Part shown: one piece after another, positions 13,501 through 25,641 of the stretch
Layout: every line of letters starts with the position of its first letter
Position numbering within the stretch: the first letter of the stretch is position 1
Notes under the pieces: model-generated
Told to the model about the DNA's origin: nothing
The model's database searches: none
Seen by the model: only the letters and a program-made list of their open reading frames with translations
Position numbers and translations under genes: made by a program
Assembly: GCF_009389715.1 (NCBI RefSeq)
Contig: NC_052399.1
Coordinates: 20,264,545 to 20,328,544, forward strand
Origin: Phoenix dactylifera
Lineage: Eukaryota; Streptophyta; Magnoliopsida; Arecales; Arecaceae
Direction: 5' to 3'
Length of the DNA stretch: 64,000 nucleotides

Positions 13501-16500
13501 GCGATGGACCAATTACTAAAATGAGCATATGATCACTGGAACCTCTTGTGGTTGAAATTTGGCCTAAGGGCGACCAAGCCAGAAGGGAGCCGAGAAGATG
13601 CCGGCCAGAAATGGAGAAAGAGGGCTGCCTCCGGTGGTCCGGGGTACCTCCGAGAAGATGCCGGCCGGTAAGGAGCAAGATGGCCACCTCCCTGTGCTCC
13701 GGCATACCTGCACAAAGCCTTGGCCAGAGATTCCGGTGAAGGCCCTCCGATGGTTAAGTTACCCGGGCTTTTTTGTGAAGAGGAGAGCTTTCTGAGTGCC
13801 TTTGATGACCTCTTGTCGCTCAAAAATAGTTTGTAGAAGCTTAAGAATGCCTGTAAAAGCTTACCGAGGGTCTTTTCCTATCCCTTTTATCGGGTGAGGG
13901 TGGCGGCTGTTACCTAAAATTTTGGGCTAAGATGTGATCAGCTAGTCAATAGCTGGAGATGGCGTGTCGGCAAATGCGGCAGGATGTAACCCTTAGCAGG
14001 CGTGGCAGGGTATGACCCTTGACAGGTGGGACAAGGTATGGCCCTTAGTTGACACATCATGGCTCTTGGTAGGGCCGAGGTTAGCTTGGCTCTGAGGTCT
14101 GCTCTGCTGGAATTGGGTGACTCCATACCGAAATAGGACGATCCATTTTGCCTCCTATCAAAACCCATGCTTAGTATGTGGCATGCACGGGCAAGGCCGT
14201 GCATGCAGTGCATGCAATAATTTTTTCTTAATTGGAAGCCACAAAATTTCTCCAGTCATGGCCTACATCGGTCTCTTCTTTTTGGTGCTCTTCCACTTCT
14301 CCGAGTTCTCTCTCCAGGTAGCGCCTGCTTACGAGACTCGGATAAACAACAACGATTCCACTCCATTCACTGCCCATGCACTGTGCGTGCGATGCTTCTT
14401 ACAGGTGCAGCTAACGCTAGACCGCGGCTGGCATTCCCTTCAATTTGCTCTCGGATTCTACATCTCGTCGACCATTGTTATACCTTGCCATCAAGATCCG
14501 AGACTCGACAAATTGATCCAATCTACGGCCTAAATCTGCTCAGGTGGTCTGGAGAGCAAAGCTGCATAGAGGACAGAATTAAGCTCATATCAAGCCTTTC
14601 AACCACTTATTTGGGGGATGGTTGGTTGGTTCTATCAGTAACGTCTTTCGTGGATCGCAACCCATATCAAATCAGACCCTATGTCCCATATCAAGAGAGA
14701 AAGCTCAGCCTGCTTCCCTATTTCTTTGCCATATGTGTGGCTGGCGTGGAGATGCCTGGTTATATAGCTAAGGATGGAGATGAAAGGAAGGAGCCGGGAG
14801 ATGATTAAGTCCGGTATACATGAAATATGAGATATATTAGTCGGACTAGATCTATGAGCTCAATGGTGGATCAGTTCAATCACGAACTAACACACGCAAA
14901 GATGGACAAAATGAAATAAAAGGAGGAGGGTAATACCGATATATTGGTTCATAGTTGGACTAGTCTAGCAGCTAAAAGTTTCATAATGAAATATGGGTTA
15001 CTTGGATTTTACTGATATGACAAAAATACCCTGAGTCTTTCGGGCAAGATTTGGCTAGAACATAATTGCACAAACCGGCCGAGAATAGGACAATAATTAT
15101 TACCATCCCAATCGGAAATTCGAGAATCCTGAAGGATACGGAATTATTTATTTCTCATTTAATGTCTTATTCATAAAATAAAAAAATAAAAAATTGTACA
15201 TATCAAAAATTAATTGTACATAGGGTCGGCCATTTGTGCAAAGTAACCCAGCCCATGATTTTATTTAGACATTGAACCTTTGTGCGGTAGCATTGCTCCA
15301 TCATAGTCTTTTGAAGTCGATAGCATACTTTTGAAAATAAATGTTTAATCATATTGATAAGACCTTGTTTTTGTATCAGGCTTTTAGTCGTAATCTTTCC
15401 CTCAAAATATTACGTTGGTAACACAGCTATTCAAATATTGGTATATAGCTACTTATGCTTCCCAGGCTCATCTAGTTTGCCCTGGAACAAGATGCGACCT
15501 TTGACAAGAAAATTCTCGAACAAAGGGTGAAGGTAAGGCTGTGTTTGTTCATGGAGTGGTGGCCACATCACCGAAAGGGTTGAGAATAAAAGAGCTAGGA
15601 TTTCCTTCGATCGACATCCATGGCATCCAAAATGTAGAGATGGATCCACCCCCTCTGCAAGCCCACTCAAAACGCATCGTTCCAACGCGCAAAGAGACAT
15701 AAAATCTAGCGGAGCTGGATTACAGGGCAATTACTTCTTTGGCAGGCAGCGACTGCCAAAGGAGATTTGCCCCGGAATTCACCTCCACAGTGCCTTCGTC
15801 TTAGAATTATCATCAGGTATGCTTCCATTTCCAACTCTTTGAATGCACACATTGAAGAAGGAACCGGCAACTTTGTCCGCATTTTGCGAGCGGGGCGGGA
15901 CCGGGTTGTAGCTTTCGCGCGAAAGAAGGATCAACCTTCCTTCCTCTGCGACGAAGGCGGGACCGGGTCCAAATGGTGAGAGGTACTCGATAAAAAATCT
16001 TAGTTTTTATATTATTTTATTTGGCAGATAGGGCCATAGATAAATTTGGGCTGCTAGTACTCTCTACTCATATGTTCCAACATCAAATAGATGTTTTTTT
16101 CCGCGGTAAACCGATCCATCCTGAGTATCAAGTTGGTGGTGGTCGCAGAAATCTCAGCTCGTCTCATGTCCAAATTGGAAAAATTGGATAGGATTGCTGC
16201 ACGCCTCCAAAAAAATATTTCGGGATCAGCGGTGATCTCGTTGTCAAGCACCTACGAGTCGATGATGGATGGCAGAGGAAAGACTTCGAGTAGTATTCCG
16301 ATGCTGGCTCCAACCTAAGACAACAAAAATCAAGAAGTCCATGCACCAGAGCATATTCGGCGAGGAATCCTCCAATACTTAAGTCAAATGCAACTTTTAG
16401 GGAATAAAAGGAGATCTAAGAGACGCGTAAAACAATCAATATGGAGCTTACTTGGAAAGCCCTTTGGAACACAATATATAGGCAAGGGTCGAAACCCGTT

Positions 16501-16929
16501 GTCAAATGGTTTAGAGTTATATACTGGTTGGTAAGGCAACAAAGAGCATATTTTGCCTATAATTTTGCCTACACTTCTCGGTCGCGGCATTTACATGGAT
16601 ATCTTATTTATTGGAAAATAGTTAGCAATTATGGTCAAATTAAAATATCTAAAGAGCTAAAATATTATCATTCATCTTAAGAGCTAAAATAGTTAGTAAT
16701 TAGGGGATTTGCACCTTCATTCATTTTAAGAGCTAAATTACCTTCTTTTACCACACCCTTCCAAAAATCAATACATTTTTCCTTGTCATATGAAGACAAA
16801 CAGTATAGTAATAAACAATTGAAGAATAATTCCAATCTCCATACATGTTGGCCAACAACTTCTTTTTCTTGCTTTGTTACAATGGTAATGGATGCTTTAG
16901 AGATCTGGGTTATAATTAAATAATCCTGT
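10530..16929. other. Intergenic, gene-poor
   Basis: The stretch is AT-rich, with no supported gene on either strand. At 13350-14110 there is a GC-richer patch containing the short direct repeat gagaagatgccggcc (near 13591 and 13652) and several near-repeats of the type 'ggcagg(a/g)t(a/g)t(a/g)accctt'. It looks like worn repeat or LTR-type sequence, but I cannot find its ends. At about 15880-15975 there is a small GC-rich patch containing ttcgcgcgaaagaagga. A similar motif, ttcgcgcggaagaagga, occurs near 49516 in the satellite-like array. Open frames here are short and unrecognised. Confidence 0.4.
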
Positions 16930-17620
16930 AGTTTCATCCGATCTAACAATACCTTCCAATCTTCCTGGAAATTTCACCTTGCATACCGATTTTCATCAAT
17001 TTTTCTGACTTTTAGAAGAAAACAAAGATAGAGGAGAGTTTGGCTACGGAGTTCAACCAGGAGAAGGCTAACTGACTTGCTTTTTTGCTGCACTATCTTC
17101 TTGAGATATCGAAACTCCATCAAAATTTAGTTCAGAATCACCGACAAGAATTATAGATCCTCATTATCTCATGATTAATACACCTCCATCCCTTTCTAGC
17201 TTCAGTATAGCCAAGAAATATGCACTTGACGGATTTCTTATCCAATTTGTTTTGTTAGGAAAACAATCATACTCGTGCACAATAAACAAATCCAAATACA
17301 AGAAGATGAGAGATACTACACTGTTCCCAAATAAATTTTATGGAATCATGTAACCAGTACTCCTCCAAGCTGTCATGATAGTAACATATACCATCATCTA
17401 CAAGCACTCTATCCAAAATAAATGCTTCATATTTATAGCATTAATCATACTACGGATAGCTCCAAATAAATGTTTGTTCTTCGTTCTTGTCATACTTATT
17501 ATGCCCAGAAGTATATGGACAAGTAAGCCATCCATATATGCCACAACTACCCTAATTGTTTGTAAGTTTTTTGAAAACATATCACCACCACTGTCAGTCC
17601 TCAAATAACCAATCTTATGT
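16930..17620 (-). mobile_element. Ty1/copia polyprotein remnant (fossil)
   Basis: Minus-strand translation shows disconnected stretches typical of the copia integrase region, for example KLDKKSVKCIFLGY near 17190-17240, which matches the conserved '...SKKCIFLGY' block. Upstream there is an RTDSGGDMFS-like segment at about 17560-17604. The copy is old and broken by several lesions. No LTRs or target-site repeats were found, so only an internal fragment survives. Confidence 0.7.
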
Positions 17621-17639
17621 TTAAAAAATGTTCAATAAG

Positions 17640-19161
17640 AATTTTAAACTAACAAAAATTTTTAAATACTTCTAACTTGTCTCTAGCAAAGTAAATGACA
17701 GTAACAGAAATAATCAGTAAAGATAGGTTATGTACCTGTATGATCATGAATAAAAATAATTATCTTTATATAAACAGTAAAATAATTAGAATATTTAGAA
17801 TTAAAAAATATGTTTTTTTCATCCGGTAGAAATCATGGTCATGATACCCATGTTCTCCCTCTCCCCTGTTCTCTCGCCCGCTCTTTGCCTTTCCCCGGCA
17901 GCCTCTCTCCAGCCGGACTCAGCGGGAGATCCGACGTAACCCAAATTAGATTTCTTCCCATTGTAATTATTAAAACTTAAAATAAAAAAAGTTGGGGTCA
18001 ACGATCCATTGGGTTGGTCATCAGTGATCGCACGCCCCTAGCTGATGTGTCATCAGACGTGGCAGGTCATTATTCGTAATCCCCATACAAATTTCGACGG
18101 AATCCGGTTTCGTCCGCTTGGGGAATATTCTCAACCGCAATCCCATCGCCATCCCGTCTTTCTTCTCCCAGCGGCAACCCAAAAAAGACATTCCTCCGCG
18201 GGACCCGCCGCACAGTCACACCTCCTTTTGTCTCATTCCTTAATCCAAATTTCCGCCGGACCACCGCAACGCATCCCATTCATAAATCACAATTGGATCC
18301 CGCTAACCTTGCCCCCGGGCAATAGTTAAAAAATATTAATTAGCCTCTAACTACCTTCACTATATTTTTTCCAAAAAATAAAGCGAAATCTTTATTTAAT
18401 ATAATATATCCTTTAAATATTATATTAAATGGAGAGAGAAAATAAAAATAATAATCATAAAAGTATAAGAGAGAATAAAGAAATACTTCCATCTTTTTTC
18501 CATTTCCTACTCTACCAATCAAGAGAGGATAAAAATGAAATGGCAAGGTTCAGTGGATACCACTATGACTACTTTTGCACCTACTCTGCCCATGGTGACA
18601 TGATGTTATTTTAGTAATTTTCAATTAACAAATGGAGATACACCAGTATAGCTAACAAATACTGTACTAATAACTTTTCCACTTTAAAATTTCAATCAAA
18701 AAGCAGAATCAATTAAAATCCCACTAATCATCCCAGGCAACTATGTGTAATATAATTTGAATCTCACTAATCATCCCGAGTTAAGGGATAATAATTAATC
18801 TCCAACCATCTTTATTACATTTTTTTCCCAGCTACTTTTTAGAAGCAATTAATATCTTTGGAATAAGCTGTCTTTTGGAAGCAATTAATATTCTTGGAAC
18901 AAGCTGCCTTTTAAAAGCAATTAATATTTCTAGAACAAGTTGTTTTTTGGAAGTAATTAATATTTCTTAACCATCGGCCCCGGGCGATGGTTATCATTTG
19001 CCATCACAATTAACCAATTAATAATTAATCACGTGGTAATCACCTCCTACCAGAAGAAGTAATGGTATTTCTGTAATAAAGAATCCACCCAGTGTCATTT
19101 GCGAAGACCGCCCCGCTGCCGGCTTTATAAGCTATCCAGCTCGGTCTATCAACTAACGGTC
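17640..19161. other. Intergenic upstream of the DUF1685 gene
   Basis: No gene is recognised. At 18835-18970 three or four imperfect repeats of a unit of about 57 bp occur, with cores such as gaagcaattaatattcttgg followed by gaacaagctg. This suggests a small degenerate tandem array. The remainder is AT-rich apart from a GC-rich patch at 18060-18320 with no recognisable product. Confidence 0.4.
19125..19131 (+). promoter_or_regulatory. Candidate TATA box of the DUF1685 gene
   Basis: The motif ttataag lies 31 to 37 bases before the first in-frame ATG (19162). If it is the TATA box, transcription would begin about 30 bases downstream, leaving a very short leader. The second ATG at 19174 may then be the better start. 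This is position-based inference only. Confidence 0.35.
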
Positions 19162-19932
19162 ATGCTTTCGCCGATGGAGGAAGGGAAGGAGGAGAACGCG
19201 GACTACGTGCTAACCCTCTTCGATGTCTATTGGTTTCACCGCCAAATCCTTCGCCCTTCTCCCCGGCCGCCGCCTCCACCGTTGCCGGTGCTACCTCCGC
19301 CTCTTCTGGACCGGGAGGACGCTGAATCCCAATCCTCGGAGTCGCCTCCTGCCTCCCGCCGCTCACTTCTCCTCCGTCGCCACCGACGATCTCTCAGCGA
19401 CGAGGACGCTCCCTTGACGGAGCTCCGCATCCAGACCCCCAAGCTGCAGACAATCCTCTCCGGCAAAGAAGGCCTCGTCAGAGACGAGCCCCGGCAAAAC
19501 GGTGCGACCGCCAGCGGCGGCGAGAACTGGACTGCGGCCACGAGGCGGAGGCGGCGGCGGAGAAGGAGGGAAAGGAGTGGGAGGAGCAGCAGGAGCTTAT
19601 CGGAGCTGCAATTCGAGGAGGTAAAGGGGTTCATGGATCTGGGTTTTACGTTCTCCGAAGCGGAGGCGGACCCCAGGCTGATATCGATCGTGCCCGGGCT
19701 CCAGCAGCTGGGGAAACGGGAGCCCGGAGACGGGGAACAGGCGGCGGAAGGCTCATCTTGCGCCTCCGAGGAGGTGGACGAGTCGGCGATCTCGAGGCCG
19801 TACCTCTCGGAGGCGTGGGACGCGCCGGAGAACAAGCTGGTGAATTGGAGGATCCCGAAGGCGGCGGACGGCGTGGTCCTAAAGGACCACCTCCGGTCCT
19901 GGGCCCACGCGGTCGCCTCCACCGTCCGATGA
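19162..19932 (+). CDS. DUF1685-family protein
   Basis: Single exon of 256 residues with high GC. The central to C-terminal part carries the plant DUF1685 signature: SRSLSELQFEEVKGFMDLGF (about residues 143-162), then DPRLISIVPGLQQL. A second conserved block at the end reads ISRPYLSEAWD and then LKDHLRSWAHAVASTVR. Families with these blocks are plant-specific and of unknown biochemical role. The N-terminal third is Pro- and Arg-rich and low in complexity, including a run of about ten Arg residues (about 130-140) that could act as a nuclear localisation signal. No signal peptide or membrane segment is apparent. The frame is open upstream of 19162 but without an ATG. A second Met 4 codons later (19174) is an alternative start. 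Confidence 0.85.
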   Translation: MLSPMEEGKEENADYVLTLFDVYWFHRQILRPSPRPPPPPLPVLPPPLLDREDAESQSSESPPASRRSLLLRRHRRSLSDEDAPLTELRIQTPKLQTILSGKEGLVRDEPRQNGATASGGENWTAATRRRRRRRRRERSGRSSRSLSELQFEEVKGFMDLGFTFSEAEADPRLISIVPGLQQLGKREPGDGEQAAEGSSCASEEVDESAISRPYLSEAWDAPENKLVNWRIPKAADGVVLKDHLRSWAHAVASTVR

Positions 19933-22900
19933 AGGTCAGGCGCCCATCACCGCCGTCTAGTTTTTCCTAGGAACTTAGATTCGATATTAATTGGGAATCA
20001 ATTGTAAATATCGCGAGCGAAGTATATTTCCTATCAGGCCTTCAGCTTCTAGTCTTTTGTCTTTACTCGATTTCTTTGTTTAAGATGGGAAGTAGACCGT
20101 CGACCCCAGTTTCGCTGATCCAAACGTTGAGATATTGTATGATGGCGGAACATTGATATGTCATAGAGAAGTTACTTAGTTTTTTTTGCAGTGGGTGACG
20201 CTCAACCATCTCTCTTGGCGTGCAGCTCTTGCTGCAGTTGGTTAGGAATTAAAATGTTGCACTGGCTTTTTTTTTTTTTTTTTGATCCTAGATTGAAGAC
20301 TTTCTTTGGTTGTAAGTAATCTATGATTGCGGGAGACTTTTAATGGAATTGAAAGAGTTTGCTGGGCGATGGATGAGTTGCTAGGGCTTCATGAAATTGA
20401 TATGATGGAAAGTGTAGATCACAAATTACATGTTCATGTACTGGTGAGAAATGTGGAAGAAAAGAGGGGAAGGTTTTTGCTATTTTCTTTTGAACTTTTT
20501 CTACTACTTGCGTTACAGGCAACTTTTCTATGCAGCAGAGCTTAGCGTTCTCAGATCCAATGGCCAAAGGATTTTGCATCAAGTACTGCAGACTGCTGGT
20601 TGTCAACTAATGGAGCTGGTTGTACAACCCGTTGACATGACGACCCATTTAGATTTTTTTTCTTTTAATCATATGTAGTCTTCCTGGCAGAAGGATTTGC
20701 AACGAGTAATTGAGGTGGTTGTGGAATCCTTTGGACATAACAATGTCATATGATATCATGGTCCATGTAGTTTTTTTTTTTTTCATTAAAACAAGTTCCA
20801 AGTGGTTTTTAAATTTTCAGCTGATGCTCTTTCGGAGGTGTCAAGGATATTCTTCCTATGATTCCTGCCAAAGTAAAATATTTTTCTCTGCAATGAAAGA
20901 AAAAAAAGAGAGGAGAAACAAATGAAATATAACCACTAGAAATTCAATAGCTGGTGACAGTTGATCAAATACCTTTAAGCTGCTTCTTTACCATGTAATC
21001 AGCAGCTGCACACTATAACCATTTGCTCAGCATATTTTATTAAATTATTAGAAAAATACGGCAGCAGCATCAGCTTAAATAAGGTAAGTAATGGGAGATT
21101 ATCAAAAAATTGAATGGTGGATTTAGAAAGATCATAAGCAATGTAAGCCAACAAGTCAGTCACTTGATTTTCTTCTCTGTAGGTGTGAGTTGTTTCGGCA
21201 TATCAACCATAAACTCGAACAATAAATAGGATTATACCTTCTAATCTGAGTTAAAAAAAGTGTAGTGCCTATTTTGTTCAAAAGTTGCTCATAAATTTTA
21301 ACTAACAGAGGAAGGAGGTTATATTAAGCTTGGAGGAAGAAGATATTTCCTGCATGGTTGCTTAAGAAGAAAGCAAAGATGTCACATGCTCATAAGTTGG
21401 GCAAAAAAGTCAAAATGAATGTCTAATAATAACTTTCGAGAAAAATCTAGATTTAGGGGCATAGTTTGGATGTCGATAAAAGATACCATGTAAAATAAAG
21501 ATGAAAAAAAAAGAAATAGTGATATCTAATTTCATCAAAACAATATTGCATATTTTTATCATGCTTTGGTGTCCACTCGAGTAAAAGCTTGTGAATTAAA
21601 AGAAGCTTTCCATTCTGAACATCTTTGCCTTCTTTTTTTTATAGGCAGGTTAAGAAGCACAGTCCATCTGCCGGCAAAATTTTCTTTTTTTTTAACATTG
21701 GCAGCTCATATTAATTTTGTATGAGCATTGTCATTAAAATTAAAAAAATAAAATATTTCATAAAGATGGCAGATTCAAAAAAAAAATTTATTACGGTGGG
21801 CAGAGAAGACTTCTCCATGCTGCTTATATTGGACGGACGCAAAGATTATTTTAATGGCAGATTAACTTATTAATATTTTAGCCTACCCAACGGGCCATTA
21901 AAAAAAAACCTTCTCGCATCACTTGCGTATCCAAGGGAGCAACCACGGGCGACAGATGACATCAGCTCTCCTCCCCCTTCGTGAGGGTGATGGGTTAATA
22001 AACGTGCAATAATTCTCGTTAATAATTGTGAGTTGAGAGGACGCCGCTATCCTAGCCTGGACGCCATGTTTCAGCTCGCCATCACGTGAAAATCCCCCCC
22101 GCGGGCAGTACCGATTGCATCTCCCCGCCTCACTTGAATGGACGTGCCACCCGATGTCACCCTGTTATCCGGGTTTGTAGACCCCATCACGCACGGCGGA
22201 AGAGCCCACCCGAGGCCACCGATTTGACGGCCCTGATGGAGACATGGAGACCTTAGCCGGATTTCCATCCACTTTATTTTTCTCTCTTAAATTTTTTATA
22301 TATTAAAAATAAATTTGTCAAACAGTATCACTCCTTTATCTCGCAGAAAAAAATTATTTTTACTAAATTATTTTTTTAAAAAATAATATTAAAATATATG
22401 ATGCTTGGGAAAATACTTTTATATATTTAGTTCTTAAAAAAAATTATGTGCCAAAATAGCTTATATTTTTAATAAAAGTAAAGATATTATTCTATTCTAT
22501 TTAAAAACTCAAAAATATTTTAAAAAAATATTTAATTTTCAGCTAATTAAAATTGGATTTTTTATCTCATATAGATTTTTTTCGAAAAATAAAAAAATAT
22601 TATTTTCAAAAAAAATTATTTTTTATCTCTATTCTTTAAACACTCTAATTAAATATAAAATATTTTTTTATTTTTTTCGCTGACCAACCTCCCCTCCCTC
22701 CTCCTCCTCCTCCTCCTCCTCCTCCTCCTCCTCCTCCAAACTAAATGAGTTTTATATTAAGTATTGCTATTAATCGCCCACCAATGGCCCCTGCTAAGCG
22801 CACCCTGGACCTGGATTGGTGCGAGACACGGTGGAATTTCAATACGTTGTGTGCAAAATCCAGGATATCATGTCAAGAATAAAGTATCGTAGTTTCTGCC

Positions 22901-24126
22901 CACTGATACCTCCACCTATGGCGTCCTCGGTTGTTGTCTTCTGAAGACGTAATGGTGAAATATCTGAGGATGATAGTCTTGTTGCGGCCATTCATGTCGA
23001 TTGGCCAAAGAATTCTTCCTCTATTTTCTTTTAAGGCAGTTGGCCAGCTTGGGTAAGCAACCTGCACCATCCCCAAACTGTTGCATAATCTTGTAATAGT
23101 CTGAAAGAAACATACCCATGGGTAAAGACACGACTTTCAGGCGTCAAGCCTGTTCAGATTATACCGTATGTCAGTGCTAGATCTTTTTTTCTCAATAAAA
23201 ATTACATGGACCTTGGTGTGCTTGACTATTTGGTTTCCCTGTTCAAGGACTCATCATGTCTTATATCACAAGGGCCTCCTGAGTTTTGGAGAGGATAGAG
23301 ATAAACTGTGGTTGCGAGTTTCACTTTCATAGTCAAATTGCAACTTTGACTAAAAAATCTATTAAGAATGGTCAAAACTTATCTAAAACTTGTCATATCT
23401 TTCATAACTCGATTGAATCAATAAGTCCAAAAAAAAACTAACCAAACTGTACGTTTTTCTTGATTCAAGATCTATCTCGATCAAGTTAGAATATTGGATT
23501 ATTATTTTGATAATGCTAGTTTTGTATTTAATTTTTGATATAATTATTATTATTAAGTCTATGATATCTATGTATTCTTTATTATTTTAAAATTATTAAA
23601 ACATATTAAATTTAAATTAGTTATAAATATTTAGATTGATAAAATATTTTTTAGTGATTTACAAATGGTAAGTTGCTGTTCGTTTGTTGAGGCGAAAAGT
23701 TTACAAATATGTTATGATTTATTGCATAAGAAATGATGTCAATATAGAATCATGTTGGGGCATGATAATACCGATCTGCTTTCTTAATTGTGTTCGATAA
23801 TATGTCTACCTATGCATAAAAGAAAGAAAAAAAAAAGAACATACATACAAAATAAATATTTATGAAAGTATATAAGTATGTATATATATATATGATAATT
23901 TATTTTGCCTAGCTATGTCATTGGAGACTACCAAGGCGTTGTTTTGCGTGCTCTTCTACAAAGTCTTTTGCGTGAAGACACCAGTTTATTAAAATAAGTA
24001 CACAAATAAAAGATCACAGCAAACCTCCTACATGGTTGGCTGCAGGCAATCAAACCAAAAACAAACCTGTCTTTGATGCCAGGTTTAACTTTTATTTTTC
24101 TCCAAATAAATTTGATAAACCTGCAG
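19933..24126. other. Intergenic, very AT-rich
   Basis: The first 150 to 400 bases after 19932 are the probable 3' UTR of the DUF1685 gene. The rest shows no supported gene. It includes poly(A)/poly(T)-rich stretches (22270-22680), a (CTC)n microsatellite at 22695-22737, a GC-richer block at 21920-22270 without a coding signature and a short (TA)n run near 23880. Confidence 0.45.
22695..22737. repeat. (CTC)n microsatellite
   Basis: About 14 near-perfect CTC/TCC units, preceded by an imperfect C/T-rich run. It is strand-asymmetric (pyrimidine on the plus strand) and likely to vary in length between individuals. Confidence 0.95.
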
Positions 24127-24723
24127 TTTTTTTTTTTAGTACAACGACAGCTCACACCCTACGGGTGTAGATACAGCCAACAAAATCAGTAAACAACATA
24201 GCAGATAAAGAATTCGACACTATGTCACGCTCCAGCCATACGAAGCTTCCGAAATGGTGAGCCGCATAGGAGGCAATTCAATCAGCTTCACCATTTGCTT
24301 TCTTGTAGACGTGTGTGGCCTGATGGAAGCTATACTTCTGCAGTAATCTGTGAATGTCGAGGAGCAACGGCCTACACTCGCCTACACATCTCGGACCTCG
24401 GATCCAGTCGATCACCGTGGCCAAGTCGCCCTCGAGGATGAGTCAGTCGGCACCCAGTGCCTGTCAGGCATAGGAGATGCACTCGTAGGCGGTTCTGAGC
24501 TCAGCACACACCACCGAGGAGTCGAAGATCTGTTGACCTGCAGCCGCCGCCACTAGTCTGGAATCATGATCTCTGATGACAAAGCCTACGCATCCGCATC
24601 TCCCGTCATCGGCCATACTGCCATCGAAATTCGCCTTCAAGAAGTCAGAGAGTGGGGCACTTAGGATACGAACATATATCTGGATGCCACAAGAGCAGGA
24701 AGAGGGCCCAGATGTCCCTGGCC
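24127..24723 (-). mobile_element. LINE 3' fragment (RNase H end)
   Basis: Minus-strand translation gives the RVT_3-type RNase H end of an L1-type LINE: KANFDGS, GFVIRDHDSRLVAA, CAELRTAYECISYA and LILEGDLATVIDWIRG. These are the same blocks as in the LINE at 3987-7177. It starts inside the equivalent of the ARDTW region and ends in a poly(A) tract (poly(T) on the plus strand, 24127-24137). Flanking repeats aaacctgcag (24117-24126) and aaccctgcag (24724-24733) match at 9 of 10 positions and are a plausible target-site duplication. The frame carries several stops, so this copy is older than the one at 4-7 kb. Confidence 0.87.
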
Positions 24724-24733
24724 AACCCTGCAG

Positions 24734-25641
24734 TTCAAAAGCAGATGCTCGACTAGTTCTTTAGGATAATTAGAGTCCAAGAACCAGAAATCATCCATCC
24801 CTTCTATCCCTCCTTGGTGTGAATCTCATTTCTTACAGCTAGTCATATAAATATTTTGATCTTTCCTAGTGATTTCTACCCAGAAGAATAGAAAGGACAT
24901 AAGACTTTATTCTGAATTAAAAACTTTAAAGAGAACTGACAAAAGTTTTTTGAGACAATCAGACGTGTCCTGAAGATAAAAGAATATTCTTTTCCGGTAT
25001 ATAATCTTTAAAAATTGAAGCAATTCTATCAGCATTCATCCATAACATCCATCCGCTGATTCATCAGACTACAAATAACAGTTTTGTTTCAAATTCTTTC
25101 CCACGTCATTTTTCTTCCTTAACCAGCGATGCATGATATCTGATCGTAGCTATAGGTAGATTGTAAATTTCACCATTGTAGTTGAACTGACTAAGAGGGG
25201 AGGATGGAGGACTGCAAGTTATCAATCCTTGCAGACTTCAGTTTGTTTTCCTCTGCATTGTAAGTTCTTGATGTAACATAAGTTTTCCTCAGCCCATCAA
25301 ATCCAGGCATTGCAAGTAATCACATGGATGAATGACTACCGCATAGCTTGGACTTCAAATGCTTATGGAATGACTGGAGCAGTCACAGTGCAAGGACACC
25401 TTGCTAACCTTTCAAAATGTCAATCCTTTCATCACTGTAAGAAAAGCTGTGGTGTTCACACTGCCAAAATTGTGATATGTACAAGTTGTCAAGCAGCAAC
25501 ACGAGATTCATCTTCAAAACCCATCCATGACTTCAACTTCTGGACACTTGTTAGCGTAAATGCCAACTAGAGCTTTTCTTCTGAGAGTTTTGTATTCCTG
25601 CCTATAGGCCACCTTAATTCAGTCCAAGTTCTAGTCAAGGT
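24734..25641. other. Intergenic / 3' flank of the PPR gene
   Basis: No supported gene is seen. The final few hundred bases are the likely 3' UTR of the minus-strand PPR gene that ends at 25642. Confidence 0.45.

Noticed and set aside
14117-14808. Overlapping frames of about 140 codons
   Set aside because: No family similarity seen; composition resembles worn repeat DNA next to the patch at 13350-14110.
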